64,000 bases of DNA from Candidatus Binatia bacterium (GTDB taxonomy: Bacteria > Desulfobacterota > Binatia > Bin18). The position numbers and the translations under genes are program-made. Below the pieces are notes generated by a model. It worked only from the letters and a program-made list of their open reading frames with translations, had not been told where the DNA came from and made no database searches. The stretch is from contig OX638322.1 of the NCBI GenBank assembly GCA_951812575.1, positions 248,001 to 312,000 on the forward strand, written 5' to 3'. Positions within the stretch are counted from its first letter, which is position 1; the number at the start of each line of letters is the position of its first letter. Of the stretch, positions 45,536 to 54,038 are shown piece after piece.

Positions 45536-46846
45536 TTAGTAGGCCTCCGCATACAGGCGCCTGAGGTCGGCGGTGTCTTTGTCTTGAAGAAATGCGGTCT
45601 CCCCGGCCTTATGGGCCAGGAACACGTCTATGAATTCCCCTGGAAACCACAATCGCAGCAGCCGCTCCTTACCGAGCAGGTCGAGGGCAGACTGCAAGTC
45701 GGACGGTAATCTGACGACACCGATTTTCGCTAGTTGGTCGTTTGTCAGCAGACTGAGGTCACCGGTTGTCGGTGTTGGTGCCGGTTCATGGTCTCGAATA
45801 CCTTGTAAGCCGGCTCTGGCCAGAACGGCCAGTTGCAAATAGGGGTTGGCGGTTGCGTCGGCGGCTCTATATTCCACGTGGAATTGTGCCTCTGCTGTGC
45901 ACCCTTCCAGCCCAATCACCGGACACACGCGCAGCGCTGCCTCTCGGTCATTCTCGGCAAAGTTATTGAAAGCAGCACTCCACCGATGCGGCTGCAAGCG
46001 TTCATACGACACCACGCTGGATGCCGTCAGCGCAAGCAGGCTTGGCAGGTATTTCCGAATACCGCCAAAGAAGCTCCCAGCTACGGGGTTCAAGTGCGAA
46101 GGACCGTTGGCGTCGTACGTACAGGGAACACCGTCCCGATCAACAAGACTGATATGAATATGGAGTCCGTTTCCGGTGCCCTCGTTCACAACCGGAGAAA
46201 AGCTCACTTTTCGGCCTGTTCTTTTGGCGACGGCACGGACCATTTCCCTGACAATGACACACTCATCGGCTGCACGCAGGCCCGTGCTAGGCGCAACCGT
46301 GACCTCATATTGATCCTGACCATATTCCGGTAAGAAGGTATCGGGTGTGAGGCCGGCTGACCGCAAGGCAGCGAGCAGCGTCCGTCCGAACTCCGCGCAG
46401 CGTCTGAAGTTTCCTAAACCGAAGCTCGACCAGGGTACCGCCTCGTCGGCAACGCTCCAGAACTCATGTTCAAAGGCCACTTTCAGTTGCAGGCCGGCCT
46501 CAGAGAGGAGGTCAGCCAAGACAGTTTGCAAGATCGACCGTGGACAAAAATTCCAGGGCGCACCGTCCAAAGTCCGAATGTCCCCAAGCATGAAATGCTC
46601 TGGCGCACTGCCGTCATCAAAAGCAACCCGCACTTCCGCACGCTCGTCCGGGATGAGCAATAGATCGCCGAGCGGCCCAAAAGGACCATCCGCAATCGTG
46701 TTGAAACAGGTAATGAGGCTATTGGTCGGTACCCAGCCAACGCCGCGGAGGACCCGCGTTTCTCGCTCGCTGGCGGGGAAGCCTTTGCCGCGCACCTGGT
46801 TCGCCAAATCCGCGCAGACGACCATAATAATGTCTTCGCTAATCAT
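45536..46846 (-). CDS. Glutamine synthetase-like enzyme (gamma-glutamyl ligase)
   Basis: The product has 436 residues. It has the GS catalytic fold: FEHEFWSV (Glu cluster), GTGNGLHIHISLVD with the His-Ile-His block, YERLQPHRWSAAFNNFAENDREAALRVCP and AQFHVEYRAADATANPYLQLA. The usual NRSAAIRIP loop is changed to DREAALRVCP, as in GlnA-like ligases acting on substrates other than ammonia (PuuA, GlnA2-4). ATG 46846 overlaps the isochorismatase stop by 8 bp, so translation is coupled. Role with its neighbours: amidation or glutamylation of an amine, as inference. Confidence 0.87.
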   Translation of the reverse strand: MISEDIIMVVCADLANQVRGKGFPASERETRVLRGVGWVPTNSLITCFNTIADGPFGPLGDLLLIPDERAEVRVAFDDGSAPEHFMLGDIRTLDGAPWNFCPRSILQTVLADLLSEAGLQLKVAFEHEFWSVADEAVPWSSFGLGNFRRCAEFGRTLLAALRSAGLTPDTFLPEYGQDQYEVTVAPSTGLRAADECVIVREMVRAVAKRTGRKVSFSPVVNEGTGNGLHIHISLVDRDGVPCTYDANGPSHLNPVAGSFFGGIRKYLPSLLALTASSVVSYERLQPHRWSAAFNNFAENDREAALRVCPVIGLEGCTAEAQFHVEYRAADATANPYLQLAVLARAGLQGIRDHEPAPTPTTGDLSLLTNDQLAKIGVVRLPSDLQSALDLLGKERLLRLWFPGEFIDVFLAHKAGETAFLQDKDTADLRRLYAEAY

Positions 46847-47492
46847 CGGGGCCTTTACTGAGATGCTCAATTTCGGCAATCAAGCCTGACGTAACGACCT
46901 GTCGACAGTAGCCCTTGATCGCATTCTCGCTGGCTTGCTGTCGGGCGGCGGAGTATGTGGCGCACGCGTCTGTGACCATGGTGACGAGATAGCCAAGATC
47001 ACAGGCGTCGCGGATGGCGCTCTCCACACACTGATCGGTTGCGACCCCAGCCATCACTATTTGTTTGACTCCGAGAGAGCGCAGCACGTAATCGATATTC
47101 GTCGAGTTGAACACACTCGACGCCGTCTTGCTGATGACAATCTCATCGCCCACCGGGGAAATTTCATCAAGAACTTGGGCGTCCCATGAGCCTTTCGGGA
47201 CGTTAAAGCCGGTAATCTTATAGTCGAGGCCACGATCCCGTCCGTCTTGGGTGAGGTTTTCGATGACGCAGAACATCACTTCTATGCCAGCGGCGCGGCA
47301 GCAGTGCTGGAGACGGGCAATGTTCTTGACAGCTGGTTTGAGGGCCGCAAAGAAGAAGTCGCGTTCCGCGCGCCGCGCTTCCGGTATCGAACGGACCTCT
47401 TCTCCATCTGGATGCGCGCAGTAATTTTGCACATCGATAATGAGAAAAGCCGATTCGCCTCTGCGGAGCGGCAGATCACGACTCAGATTCAT
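46839..47492 (-). CDS. Isochorismatase family cysteine hydrolase
   Basis: The product has 217 residues with the Asp-Lys-Cys triad: FLIIDVQNYCAHPDG (Asp20), ISKTASSVFNST (Lys near 120), and GVATDQCVESAIRDACDLGY with the catalytic Cys. Relatives are nicotinamidases, N-carbamoylsarcosine amidases and ureidoacrylate hydrolases, so amide hydrolysis is more likely than isochorismate hydrolysis. It starts at ATG 47492, which overlaps the stop of the upstream N-formylglutamate amidohydrolase gene by 4 bp. It also overlaps the GS-like gene downstream, giving a tightly coupled three-gene operon. Confidence 0.9.
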   Translation of the reverse strand: MNLSRDLPLRRGESAFLIIDVQNYCAHPDGEEVRSIPEARRAERDFFFAALKPAVKNIARLQHCCRAAGIEVMFCVIENLTQDGRDRGLDYKITGFNVPKGSWDAQVLDEISPVGDEIVISKTASSVFNSTNIDYVLRSLGVKQIVMAGVATDQCVESAIRDACDLGYLVTMVTDACATYSAARQQASENAIKGYCRQVVTSGLIAEIEHLSKGPDD

Positions 47493-48325
47493 AGCCGCAG
47501 CTCCTCAAGACAACGCTGAAGCGAGCGGGTCAATACCTGTCCCCAGTGCGACTGCCCCGCTGCGCTACGAATAAGATCGTTCCGTATTTCGATTAACACA
47601 TGAGGAATACCACGTGCCTCACCGAACCTCGGAATGGTATGGTCTTCATCATCAGCCACAACGTAGGGCTCGTTCATACCGATGACGGCATCGGGTGCTT
47701 CGACGCACAGGTGATGGGCCAGCACTGTCGCCAGCTCGTCATCGTGATTGAACAAAAGCCCCATATGCCACGGTCGATCGACTCCGTTCAGCGTTGGGGT
47801 AAAACTATGGATACACACCAAAACAGTCGGCACTGAGCGTTGCTCTCGGTCGTCGAATGTCTGCTCGATGACAGCACTGAAAGGCTGCCAAATCTCACCT
47901 ATACGTTGCGCTCGTTGGGCGTCTGAAAGACGCACGTTGTCCGGGACACTGACCCCGGCTGAGACTGCGGGAATGAAATCCGGCACCCCAAGCGGTCTAT
48001 TACAATCCACCACCAGGCGAGAGTATTTTTGATAGATGAGTTCGCCTGGAAGAGTAGTCGCCAACTCCCGCGCAACGGCTAAAGCGCCGATATCCCAGCC
48101 AATATGGCTTTGCAGTTCAGCCGGCGTGAGCCCGAGCGTGCCGAGTTGTGACGGTATGGCGTTTCCCGCGTGCTCGCAGATAAGGAGTATGGGCGTGTTC
48201 GCATGCTGATGGAGATGGCCGATCGGACGGACATCCTGAGGTTGGAGCAGCGATGGTTCAGGGGGGTCCAAGGGGCGAGCGTACAAAAATGAAAGCCGTA
48301 TTTCAACATTGCTGATCGTGTACAA
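47489..48325 (-). CDS. N-formylglutamate amidohydrolase family protein
   Basis: The product has up to 278 residues with PF05013 features: ILLICEHAGNAIPSQLGTLGL (Zn His), HIGWDIGALAVARELATTL, LVVDCNRPLGVPD, VLVCIHSFTPTLNG, and HVLIEIRNDLIRS near the end. The family removes formyl or similar groups from N-acyl amino acids; HutG-type enzymes act in histidine breakdown. The N-terminal 40 residues before PIGHLHQHANTPILL are poorly conserved and the start is uncertain. It is first in the operon with isochorismatase and GS-like genes. No hut genes are near. Confidence 0.87.
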   Translation of the reverse strand: MYTISNVEIRLSFLYARPLDPPEPSLLQPQDVRPIGHLHQHANTPILLICEHAGNAIPSQLGTLGLTPAELQSHIGWDIGALAVARELATTLPGELIYQKYSRLVVDCNRPLGVPDFIPAVSAGVSVPDNVRLSDAQRAQRIGEIWQPFSAVIEQTFDDREQRSVPTVLVCIHSFTPTLNGVDRPWHMGLLFNHDDELATVLAHHLCVEAPDAVIGMNEPYVVADDEDHTIPRFGEARGIPHVLIEIRNDLIRSAAGQSHWGQVLTRSLQRCLEELRL

Positions 48326-48493
48326 TCCCCACTATGATTTCAACGCCGCAGTCATCCCCAGCGGTGGAAAGTTGTACGATCCACCGGTTTTTTCAGGACA
48401 GTAGCGTGTATATACAGCTTGACGCTTGGTCGCGTTTCGTAGTACGCCGACGGAACACGAGCCGAGAGAGACTGTTTATTAAGGAGGGACACC

Positions 48494-48982
48494 ATGGGAG
48501 ACCTTGACGCACGCGTACAAGCGCTTGAAGCAAAAGTCGAAGAACTACAGAGCCGGAACGAGATTCAAGAGCTCCGTTTTCGGTACCACTTGGCTGTCAA
48601 TGAGAAAAAGCCGGAAATGATTCAGGATTTGTTTGCTGAGAACGGGGAGATTGACTTTGCCCACCTGGGGAAAGCGTCGGGTAGGTCGAGGCTGAATACC
48701 TTCTACCAGCAAGCTCTGTCCGACTTGGTACCGTTTGTCAAACAGTTTATTCACAACCACATTATTACGCTGAAGGGAGAGACTGGGACTGGGCTCAGCT
48801 ATTTAGAGGCCAAACCGATCTTTAACGGAGAGAGCTTTCTGGTCGCCGCTCGATTTGATGACGAATATGTCCGCGAAAATGGGCGGTGGAAATTTCGCAA
48901 GATGACCCTAGTACCGTACTTCATGGTCCCGCTCAAGGAAGGCTGGGCGGGCGAGAATAAAATTCAGATGGTGCGGAAATAA
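48494..48982 (+). CDS. SnoaL-like/NTF2-fold protein with N-terminal coiled coil
   Basis: The product has 162 residues. Residues 3-28 (DLDARVQALEAKVEELQSRNEIQEL) form a heptad coiled coil, then an NTF2-like domain with RYHLAVNEKKPEMIQDLFAENGEIDFAHLGKASGRS and a late beta sheet. The His, Asp and Tyr positions of scytalone dehydratase-like enzymes are partly present. Function is unknown; a dehydratase or isomerase role is possible. TTAAGGAGGGACACC gives a strong ribosome site. It is divergent from the formylglutamate amidohydrolase operon. Confidence 0.83.
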   Translation: MGDLDARVQALEAKVEELQSRNEIQELRFRYHLAVNEKKPEMIQDLFAENGEIDFAHLGKASGRSRLNTFYQQALSDLVPFVKQFIHNHIITLKGETGTGLSYLEAKPIFNGESFLVAARFDDEYVRENGRWKFRKMTLVPYFMVPLKEGWAGENKIQMVRK

Positions 48983-49039
48983 TCAGAACAGCTGAGGAAA
49001 CTGGAATCTGGTCTGTATGGGTTTCGGTTATCGTCACGG

Positions 49040-49468
49040 TCAGCCTTTGTTGTCCTGCGTTTGGTCTTGAATTTTGACTTCAACGAAAACCGCGCCGCTC
49101 CATTCCGCCCGCATATAGGTCCACGGACGGAGTTTCCTGAACCCCGCGCTGCTTCGCTCGGGATCATCGAGAATGGGGGTGGCCCAGCCGGTGACCTCCG
49201 TTCCTTGAATGAGCAGGGTGACTTCCGCGCCGCCCTCAAGATGTTTCTCCCAGCCGAAATCGCTTCCGATGTAGACCATATTCCCCTCGCGCAGGTAGTT
49301 CACCGGAAACGTTTTCATCTGCGCCGTCTCCCGGTCCTTCATCGTGATGAGCATAGTCCGGCCACTCAGCAGTCCATGCCGCTCGGATTGCAGGATGACC
49401 GGCACGAGAGGATGGTAGGCCGCGGCGAGTACGGAGAGGCCAGCTAATACGGAAATAATAGTGATCAT
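49040..49468 (-). CDS. DDN-like (PF04075) nitroreductase/quinone-reductase family protein with N-terminal membrane segment
   Basis: The product has 142 residues. Residues 2-17 are a hydrophobic anchor. The beta-barrel follows, with SGRTMLITMKDRETAQMKTFPVNYLREGNMVYIGSDFGWEKHLEGGAEVTLLIQG, a DDN-type split barrel. In mycobacteria these use deazaflavin F420 to reduce quinones or nitro compounds. I prefer ATG 49468 with GGGG 7 bp upstream; ATG 49495 is inside the end of the SDR remnant and lacks a good site. The presence of LLM genes nearby fits an F420-using organism. Confidence 0.8.
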   Translation of the reverse strand: MITIISVLAGLSVLAAAYHPLVPVILQSERHGLLSGRTMLITMKDRETAQMKTFPVNYLREGNMVYIGSDFGWEKHLEGGAEVTLLIQGTEVTGWATPILDDPERSSAGFRKLRPWTYMRAEWSGAVFVEVKIQDQTQDNKG

Positions 49469-49484
49469 ACGTTTTCCCCAACCT

Positions 49485-49640
49485 TTATAGCGCATAGGTG
49501 ACTCTGGTCAGCCGCTCTGACAGTTCCCAAAGCCTTTTGGCGTTGTCATCGTTGCGGGCATGTTTACTCATATACGCCCTAGCCGGCGGTCCGGTCATCT
49601 CGAACGGGCCACCAGGACCGCAGGAGCCACCTCCGGTCAT
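49485..49640 (-). pseudogene. Remnant of an SDR C-terminus (retinol-dehydrogenase-like)
   Basis: In frame it reads from GGGSCGPGGPFEMTGPPARA to NAKRLWELSERLTRVTYAL, matching the C-terminal YGPGGLxExxGPP...A..LWExSExLTGV pattern of retinol-dehydrogenase-type SDRs. The other roughly 250 residues are missing. Upstream sequence belongs to the LLM gene, whose stop at 49666 lies 26 bp away. It is a deletion scar. Confidence 0.65.
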
Positions 49641-49665
49641 CTCCCCGGCCGGTGGCCGCGCAAGA

Positions 49666-50679
49666 TTACACAAAGTGCGGCATGAGATGGGTCTTTACCG
49701 CGTCCAGGGTGACCGCAGGCCTGATGCCCGGCACCTCAAACGCGACTGGATTGGTGAGGCCGGCATCGACCAGGGCGGCCAGCCTATGGCGGCAGTGCTC
49801 CGGGTCGCCGGCAATCGCAAAGGTATCGATCATCCAATCCGTTACCAGATCGACGGCCAGGTCACCTGCGGCAAACCGCTCGCCGAAACGCTGCACGTCG
49901 CTGGCGGCAAGGCCGGGACAGGAGAAGAGCGGATGCTCTGGCTGGCCGCTCAACAGCCCGATCCAGGTGGCCAGAAAGGGCTTGACAGCCTCACGGGCAG
50001 CGGCCGCGTCTTCGGCAATGGCAACGGTTAGCAGGCCGCCGATTTCAAAGTCCGTCCAGGCTTTGCCCGCGGTGGTCGCTCCTTGTCTGAGACACTCTAC
50101 CGCGTAGCGCACATAGGCCGGGCTCAGCAGCACGGCCAGCAGAGCCCCGTCGGCGATCTGGCCTGCCAGGGTCAAGTTCTGCGGACCCAGCACCCCCAGG
50201 TGAATCGGCACGTTCGGCCGGGGGGGCTGAAAATTGAAGCAGGCAGCCGTGGTCTGGAACACCCGCCCGGTATACGTCACCGCCTCGCCTCGAAAGAGCG
50301 CCCGGATAATCTCCACGCCTTCCCGCATTGAGGTGGCCGGTTTGGTGTACGGGATCCCAAGTTGACCCTCAATCCAGGGGGCAACACTCGCACCCATACC
50401 CAGCACCGCGCGGCCGGCGGATATTTCTTCCAGGGAACCCAGCTCCATCGCCGTCAGTACGGGGTGGCGTGTATAGGGGTTGAGCACGCCTATGCCGATA
50501 CGGAGCGAGGTCGTGCAGGCCGCGATGGCGCTGGCCAGGCTGAACGCCCCGCGGTGTACATAGTCTTCCGGCACCCAATAGGTCCCAAAGCCGTCGGCTT
50601 CGGCCTGCCGGGCCGTCGCCATACATTCCCGGGCCGTCAGATGCTGGCAGCTCACGCCAAATTCCTTCACCTGTCCCAT
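49666..50679 (-). CDS. LLM class (F420-type, Mer-like) oxidoreductase
   Basis: The product has 337 residues. It has EADGFGTYWVPEDYVHRG (about residues 28-45), LRIGIGVLNPYTRHPVLTAMELGSLEEISAGRAVLGMGAS, and PRPNVPIHLGVLGPQNLTLAGQIADGALLAVLLSP, the pattern of F420-dependent Mer/Fgd-like enzymes. The final segment is HCRHRLAALVDAGLTNPVAFEVPGI. It probably oxidises or reduces a C1 unit or small organic substrate using F420. It follows the cupin gene by 32 bp on the same strand. GAGAGGTTTCG is a weak ribosome site before the ATG. Confidence 0.88.
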   Translation of the reverse strand: MGQVKEFGVSCQHLTARECMATARQAEADGFGTYWVPEDYVHRGAFSLASAIAACTTSLRIGIGVLNPYTRHPVLTAMELGSLEEISAGRAVLGMGASVAPWIEGQLGIPYTKPATSMREGVEIIRALFRGEAVTYTGRVFQTTAACFNFQPPRPNVPIHLGVLGPQNLTLAGQIADGALLAVLLSPAYVRYAVECLRQGATTAGKAWTDFEIGGLLTVAIAEDAAAAREAVKPFLATWIGLLSGQPEHPLFSCPGLAASDVQRFGERFAAGDLAVDLVTDWMIDTFAIAGDPEHCRHRLAALVDAGLTNPVAFEVPGIRPAVTLDAVKTHLMPHFV

Positions 50680-50711
50680 CGAAACCTCTCAGTGTGATTT
50701 TGAAACCCTTT

Positions 50712-51173
50712 TTACCGTGCGTTTTTCTGCTCTTCGTAGGCGCTGGCAAAATCCTCCAGGCTGAGCGTCACATTGACCTTGAGGTCCTCATCGAGCCCTT
50801 CGAATAACACGCCGTCCTTGCCTCGCACACTGTAAAAAACAACGCCCCCGCCATCCCCAGCGCCTTCGCGATGCGGGTCGCCCGGCAGACTGGAGGTGTA
50901 GCTGCCTACGGGACGAATCTCCATGAGCGAACCATCAGGCTCATACAGCCGGTGCTCGCCCTGCACGACAAAGGTGTTGGTGAGGGCCAGATGCCGGTGG
51001 AGGAATATCTGCTCGTGGGCCGGGAATTTGAGCATGAAGTCGACGATCAGCTTTTCGCGATCAACGTCGAGCATGGCAAACACAAAATGCTCGAAATCTC
51101 CTAATCTGTACCAGCGCGTATTGCGGTCGTCGAAGGTATATCGCAGTGTCTCAGCCGTGCGAGTGGTTGTCAT
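50712..51173 (-). CDS. Cupin-fold protein, unknown function
   Basis: The product has 153 residues. The two cupin motifs are visible: FPAHEQIFLHRHLALTNTFVVQGEHRLYEPDG (His, His, Glu/Gln) and PGDPHREGAGDGGGVVFYSVRG (His). The arrangement resembles ChrR-type or dioxygenase-like cupins (acetylacetone or hydroxyacetophenone cleavage) that bind Fe or Zn. GGGAGAGGGC lies before ATG 51173, so a longer frame to 51203 is rejected. It is in a run crotonase, cupin, LLM on the minus strand, which suggests one pathway. Confidence 0.78.
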   Translation of the reverse strand: MTTTRTAETLRYTFDDRNTRWYRLGDFEHFVFAMLDVDREKLIVDFMLKFPAHEQIFLHRHLALTNTFVVQGEHRLYEPDGSLMEIRPVGSYTSSLPGDPHREGAGDGGGVVFYSVRGKDGVLFEGLDEDLKVNVTLSLEDFASAYEEQKNAR

Positions 51174-51224
51174 AGCATGCCCTCTCCCGGTCGGTGTTGT
51201 CATCTGTTTTTGCGATACGGCGCG

Positions 51225-52034
51225 TTAGGCGCTGCCGATGTCGCTATAATCCCCGTGTCGCCCCTTGCCGCTGTTGAACCGCATGGCACCCGCGAGACCT
51301 TCAGTTTCGACAATGTCAACGCTGTTTTCCCACTCGGTCCGCAGGGCGTCAGCGACCGGTAAGCCATGCTGCCGGTAGACCGAGCGGCGATCTGCGCGCA
51401 CGCAGCCCTGCGGAAAACGGGCAATCTCCTGGGCGAGCGCCTCGGCCGCCTCACGCGAGTGACCATCCGCAACCACCTGCTCGCAGGCACCGATGCGCAG
51501 ACACTCCTCGGCTGGCACTTTGCGGCCGGTCAGGATGATTTCGAGGGCGCGGCCCTGGCCGACCAGGCGCGGCAGGCGGACCGTACCCCCGTCGATCAAC
51601 GGCACCCCCCAGCGCCGGCAGTAGACGCCGAAGTAGGCGCTCTGCTCCATCACACGGATATCGCACCACAACGCCACCTCGAAGCCGCCCGCGACCGCCG
51701 GGCCCGAGACCGCGGCAATCACTGGTTTCGATAGCTCAAGCCGGGTCGGCCCCATGGCGCCACGCGGCGGTTTGCCGCCGTCTTTTGGAAAGTCGAGTTC
51801 CCTGAGCGGTTTGGCGCGCCCCTGGAGCGCACTCGCATACTTCAGGTCCCAGCCGGCGCAGAACGCGCCGCCTTCACCCCAGAGAACGGCCACACTGGCC
51901 TCCGGGTCGGCCTCGAAACTCTCGAAGGCCGCCACCAACGCCTCTGCGCTGTCGGGGTCCATGGCGTTGCGCGCCTCAGGGCGGCTGTGAATGACGGTCG
52001 TCACGGCACCCTTCTTTTCAATGCGTACGGTCAT
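51225..52034 (-). CDS. Enoyl-CoA hydratase/isomerase (crotonase) family protein
   Basis: The product has 269 residues. GEGGAFCAGWDLKYA (about residues 53-67) is the first oxyanion segment and AVSGPAVAGGFEVALWCDIRVMEQSAYFGVYCRRWGVPLIDGGTVRLPRLVG is the second signature. The stretch YCRRWGVPLIDGG places it in the crotonase subgroup often encoded with CoA-ligase pathways. AAGGAGAGAG lies before ATG 52034. It leads a minus-strand run with the cupin and LLM genes (51-bp gap). It is divergent from the MFS gene with a 250-bp intergenic region, in which I see only short direct repeats CCGTCGGTCGGGC and no gene. Confidence 0.9.
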   Translation of the reverse strand: MTVRIEKKGAVTTVIHSRPEARNAMDPDSAEALVAAFESFEADPEASVAVLWGEGGAFCAGWDLKYASALQGRAKPLRELDFPKDGGKPPRGAMGPTRLELSKPVIAAVSGPAVAGGFEVALWCDIRVMEQSAYFGVYCRRWGVPLIDGGTVRLPRLVGQGRALEIILTGRKVPAEECLRIGACEQVVADGHSREAAEALAQEIARFPQGCVRADRRSVYRQHGLPVADALRTEWENSVDIVETEGLAGAMRFNSGKGRHGDYSDIGSA

Positions 52035-52284
52035 CACTCTCTCCTTCGTCGGTCGGGCTTGCCGGGCCTATATGCTGTGTTGCGTTTCTTGTACACCAGA
52101 GCAGAAATTCTCATCGAAACCTCCGTCGGTCGGGCCGGGTCGCGCTGAGCGGGTCCTTTTTGTACGGTCCGCTCCGGGTGCTGTCAACAAAGGCTACCGC
52201 GAGCGTTGCCACGCTCTTGCCGCCCTCGCCTCTCGCCGGGTATCGTGCCCTCGGCCCGGTATCGGCCCGCTCGAAACATGACCC

Positions 52285-53670
52285 ATGCCACGCTACATCC
52301 TCCAGCCCCCGGTTCTTATCGCCAGTGCCAGCGCTGTACTGGTCTCGCTCGATACGTCCGTGAATATCGCCTTCCCGGCGATTACAGTCGCCTTTGGCCT
52401 GGACGTCACAGCCATGCAGTGGGTTGTGGTCAGCTATGTCCTGACCTATGCCAGCCTGCTGCTCGGCTGCGGCAAGGTCGCCGATGTCTGGGGTCACCGC
52501 CGCGTCCTGAACTGGGGTCTGGTCGCCATCGCCGTCGCTCTCCTGCTGTGCGGGCTGGCGCCCACCTTCCCCCTGCTGCTCGGGGCCCGGGTTGTGCAGG
52601 GCATCGCCGTCGCCCTCGTTTTTGCCGCGGCCCCGGCGCTGGCCACGCTGTCGGTCCCGCCACCCGCCCGAGGTCGCATCCTCGGCATTTTTCAGATGAG
52701 TGCGGCGGTCGGCTTTGCCTTGGGGCCCCTCGTCGGTGGCCTCTTGATCGGCAGCTTTGGCTGGCGCGCGGTATATCTGTTTCGGGTCGTGCCGGCCCTG
52801 ATGCTGGGCTGGTGGGCGTTCAGACAGACCCCGGCAGCCACCAAACAGACCGCCCGGCCCGCCTTTGACGCCCTCGGCATGCTCAGTCTGGCGGGCGGTA
52901 TCGCCGGATTTCTGCTGGCCATAAGTCAGGGCCAGACCACCGGCTGGCATTCACCCCCCGTCCTGACCCTGCTGGGACTCTCCGGCCTGAGCTTTGCCCT
53001 GTTTGTGAAGGTCGAAAGCACGGCCAGCACCCCGGTCGTGGACCTCAGCCTGTTCCGCCGACCGGCCTTTACGCTGGCCAACGCCCTGAATGTGTTGGCG
53101 AACGGTGCCATGTTTGCGATTTGGCTCCTCGTCCCCCACTATACCGTACAGGTCCTCGGGCATCCCGAAGCCACCGCCGGGCTGGTATTGGTCGCCACCC
53201 CCCTGGCTACCGCCCTGGTGGCTCCGCTGGCGGGCGTGCTCACGGACCGGATAGGGACCAGGCTGCTGAGTTCTGTGGGACTCGGTCTCGAGGCCTGCGG
53301 GCTGTGGCTGATGAGTACGCTATCCGGCGAAACCGCCACCCTGCCGGCCGTGCTGGCACTCGGCCTGGTTGGGGTAGGCGTCGGGCTCTTCCAGGTGCCC
53401 AATATGAGCTTTGTGATGGGGGCGATTCCCCGCGACCAGCAGGGGGTCGCGGGCGGGATGAGCCAGATGATGCGGACACTGGGTGTCGTCCTCGGCGTGA
53501 CCGGCGCCAGTACGCTGTTTGCCAGCCGCAAGATGGTGTATCAGGCCGCTGGCTCCGGGGCGTATGCAGACTCGTTTATACCGGCCTTCCAGGACGTGTT
53601 CCTGGTCTGCGCGGGGGTCTGTTTGTGTGCGTGTGTGCTGTCCGTGCTCCGCCGGGGAACAGCGGACTGA
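52285..53670 (+). CDS. MFS transporter, drug:H+ antiporter-2-like
   Basis: The product has 461 residues with many hydrophobic segments (about 14 by eye). Near residue 28 lies NIAFPAITVAFGLDVTAMQWVVVSYVLTYASLLLGCGKVADVWGHRRVL, whose end matches motif A GxxxDxxGxRR; a motif-C-like ALGPLVGGLLIG and a second motif-A-like LTDRIGTRLL follow. This is the EmrB/QacA type, exporting lipophilic compounds with proton exchange. No ribosome site is obvious at ATG 52285. It could export products or inhibitors of the nearby pathway. A BrnTA remnant follows on the other strand. Confidence 0.9.
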   Translation: MPRYILQPPVLIASASAVLVSLDTSVNIAFPAITVAFGLDVTAMQWVVVSYVLTYASLLLGCGKVADVWGHRRVLNWGLVAIAVALLLCGLAPTFPLLLGARVVQGIAVALVFAAAPALATLSVPPPARGRILGIFQMSAAVGFALGPLVGGLLIGSFGWRAVYLFRVVPALMLGWWAFRQTPAATKQTARPAFDALGMLSLAGGIAGFLLAISQGQTTGWHSPPVLTLLGLSGLSFALFVKVESTASTPVVDLSLFRRPAFTLANALNVLANGAMFAIWLLVPHYTVQVLGHPEATAGLVLVATPLATALVAPLAGVLTDRIGTRLLSSVGLGLEACGLWLMSTLSGETATLPAVLALGLVGVGVGLFQVPNMSFVMGAIPRDQQGVAGGMSQMMRTLGVVLGVTGASTLFASRKMVYQAAGSGAYADSFIPAFQDVFLVCAGVCLCACVLSVLRRGTAD

Positions 53671-53700
53671 GTGTAAGAGGAATCGGCGTAACTCGCGCTT

Positions 53701-53927
53701 CTATCGGGCACCATCCTGGTGCGCTTCGTAGTAAGCGCGCAGGAGGGCGTTAATAGGGCTCTGGTAGCTCTTGCCCTAGGCTTTCATCCACTCCAGCACG
53801 TTTGCGTCTAAGCGGAAGGTCAGTTGCTTTTTTCCAGGCGGGACCATCACCCGCGCTTTCTTGAAAAAGTCCTCATCCAACTCTGGGATGTCACTGTAAT
53901 CAATATCTTGATCGCCCTGGGCGTCCA
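53701..53927 (-). pseudogene. BrnA antitoxin gene interrupted by an amber stop
   Basis: In one minus-strand frame the DNA encodes DQDIDYSDIPELDEDFFKKA and KKQLTFRLDANVLEWMKA, then TAG (53776-53778), then GKSYQSPINALLRAYYEAHQ and a final TAG. This is the BrnA/DUF4415 pattern, in which a Gln or similar codon is normally found at the TAG. The last 24 residues would be lost, so the DNA-binding region would be truncated. It lies within the 368-bp gap 53671-54038 and overlaps the brnT remnant. Confidence 0.7.
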
Positions 53928-54025
53928 CGATTATTGGCCTTTCTCATCGAAGTGATCCGTGTCTTCTTACCGCGTGGGGTATGGGCGATGACCACTCCGC
54001 GACCTTCCAGCCGGCCCAAGGTTGA
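53900..54025 (-). pseudogene. 3' remnant of a BrnT toxin gene
   Basis: The frame reads RRRYRSTLGRLEGRGVVIAH and then RGKKTRITSMRKANNRGR, matching the C-terminal half of BrnT (RxxxLGRxEGR..VVxTxRGxxIRIISxRKAxxRER). The N-terminal half, with the catalytic His and basic residues, is missing. The missing part abuts the 3' end of the nitric oxide reductase gene. The toxin should be inactive, which would explain why the antitoxin gene has decayed. Confidence 0.65.
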
Positions 54026-54038
54026 GCGATACCGCCGT

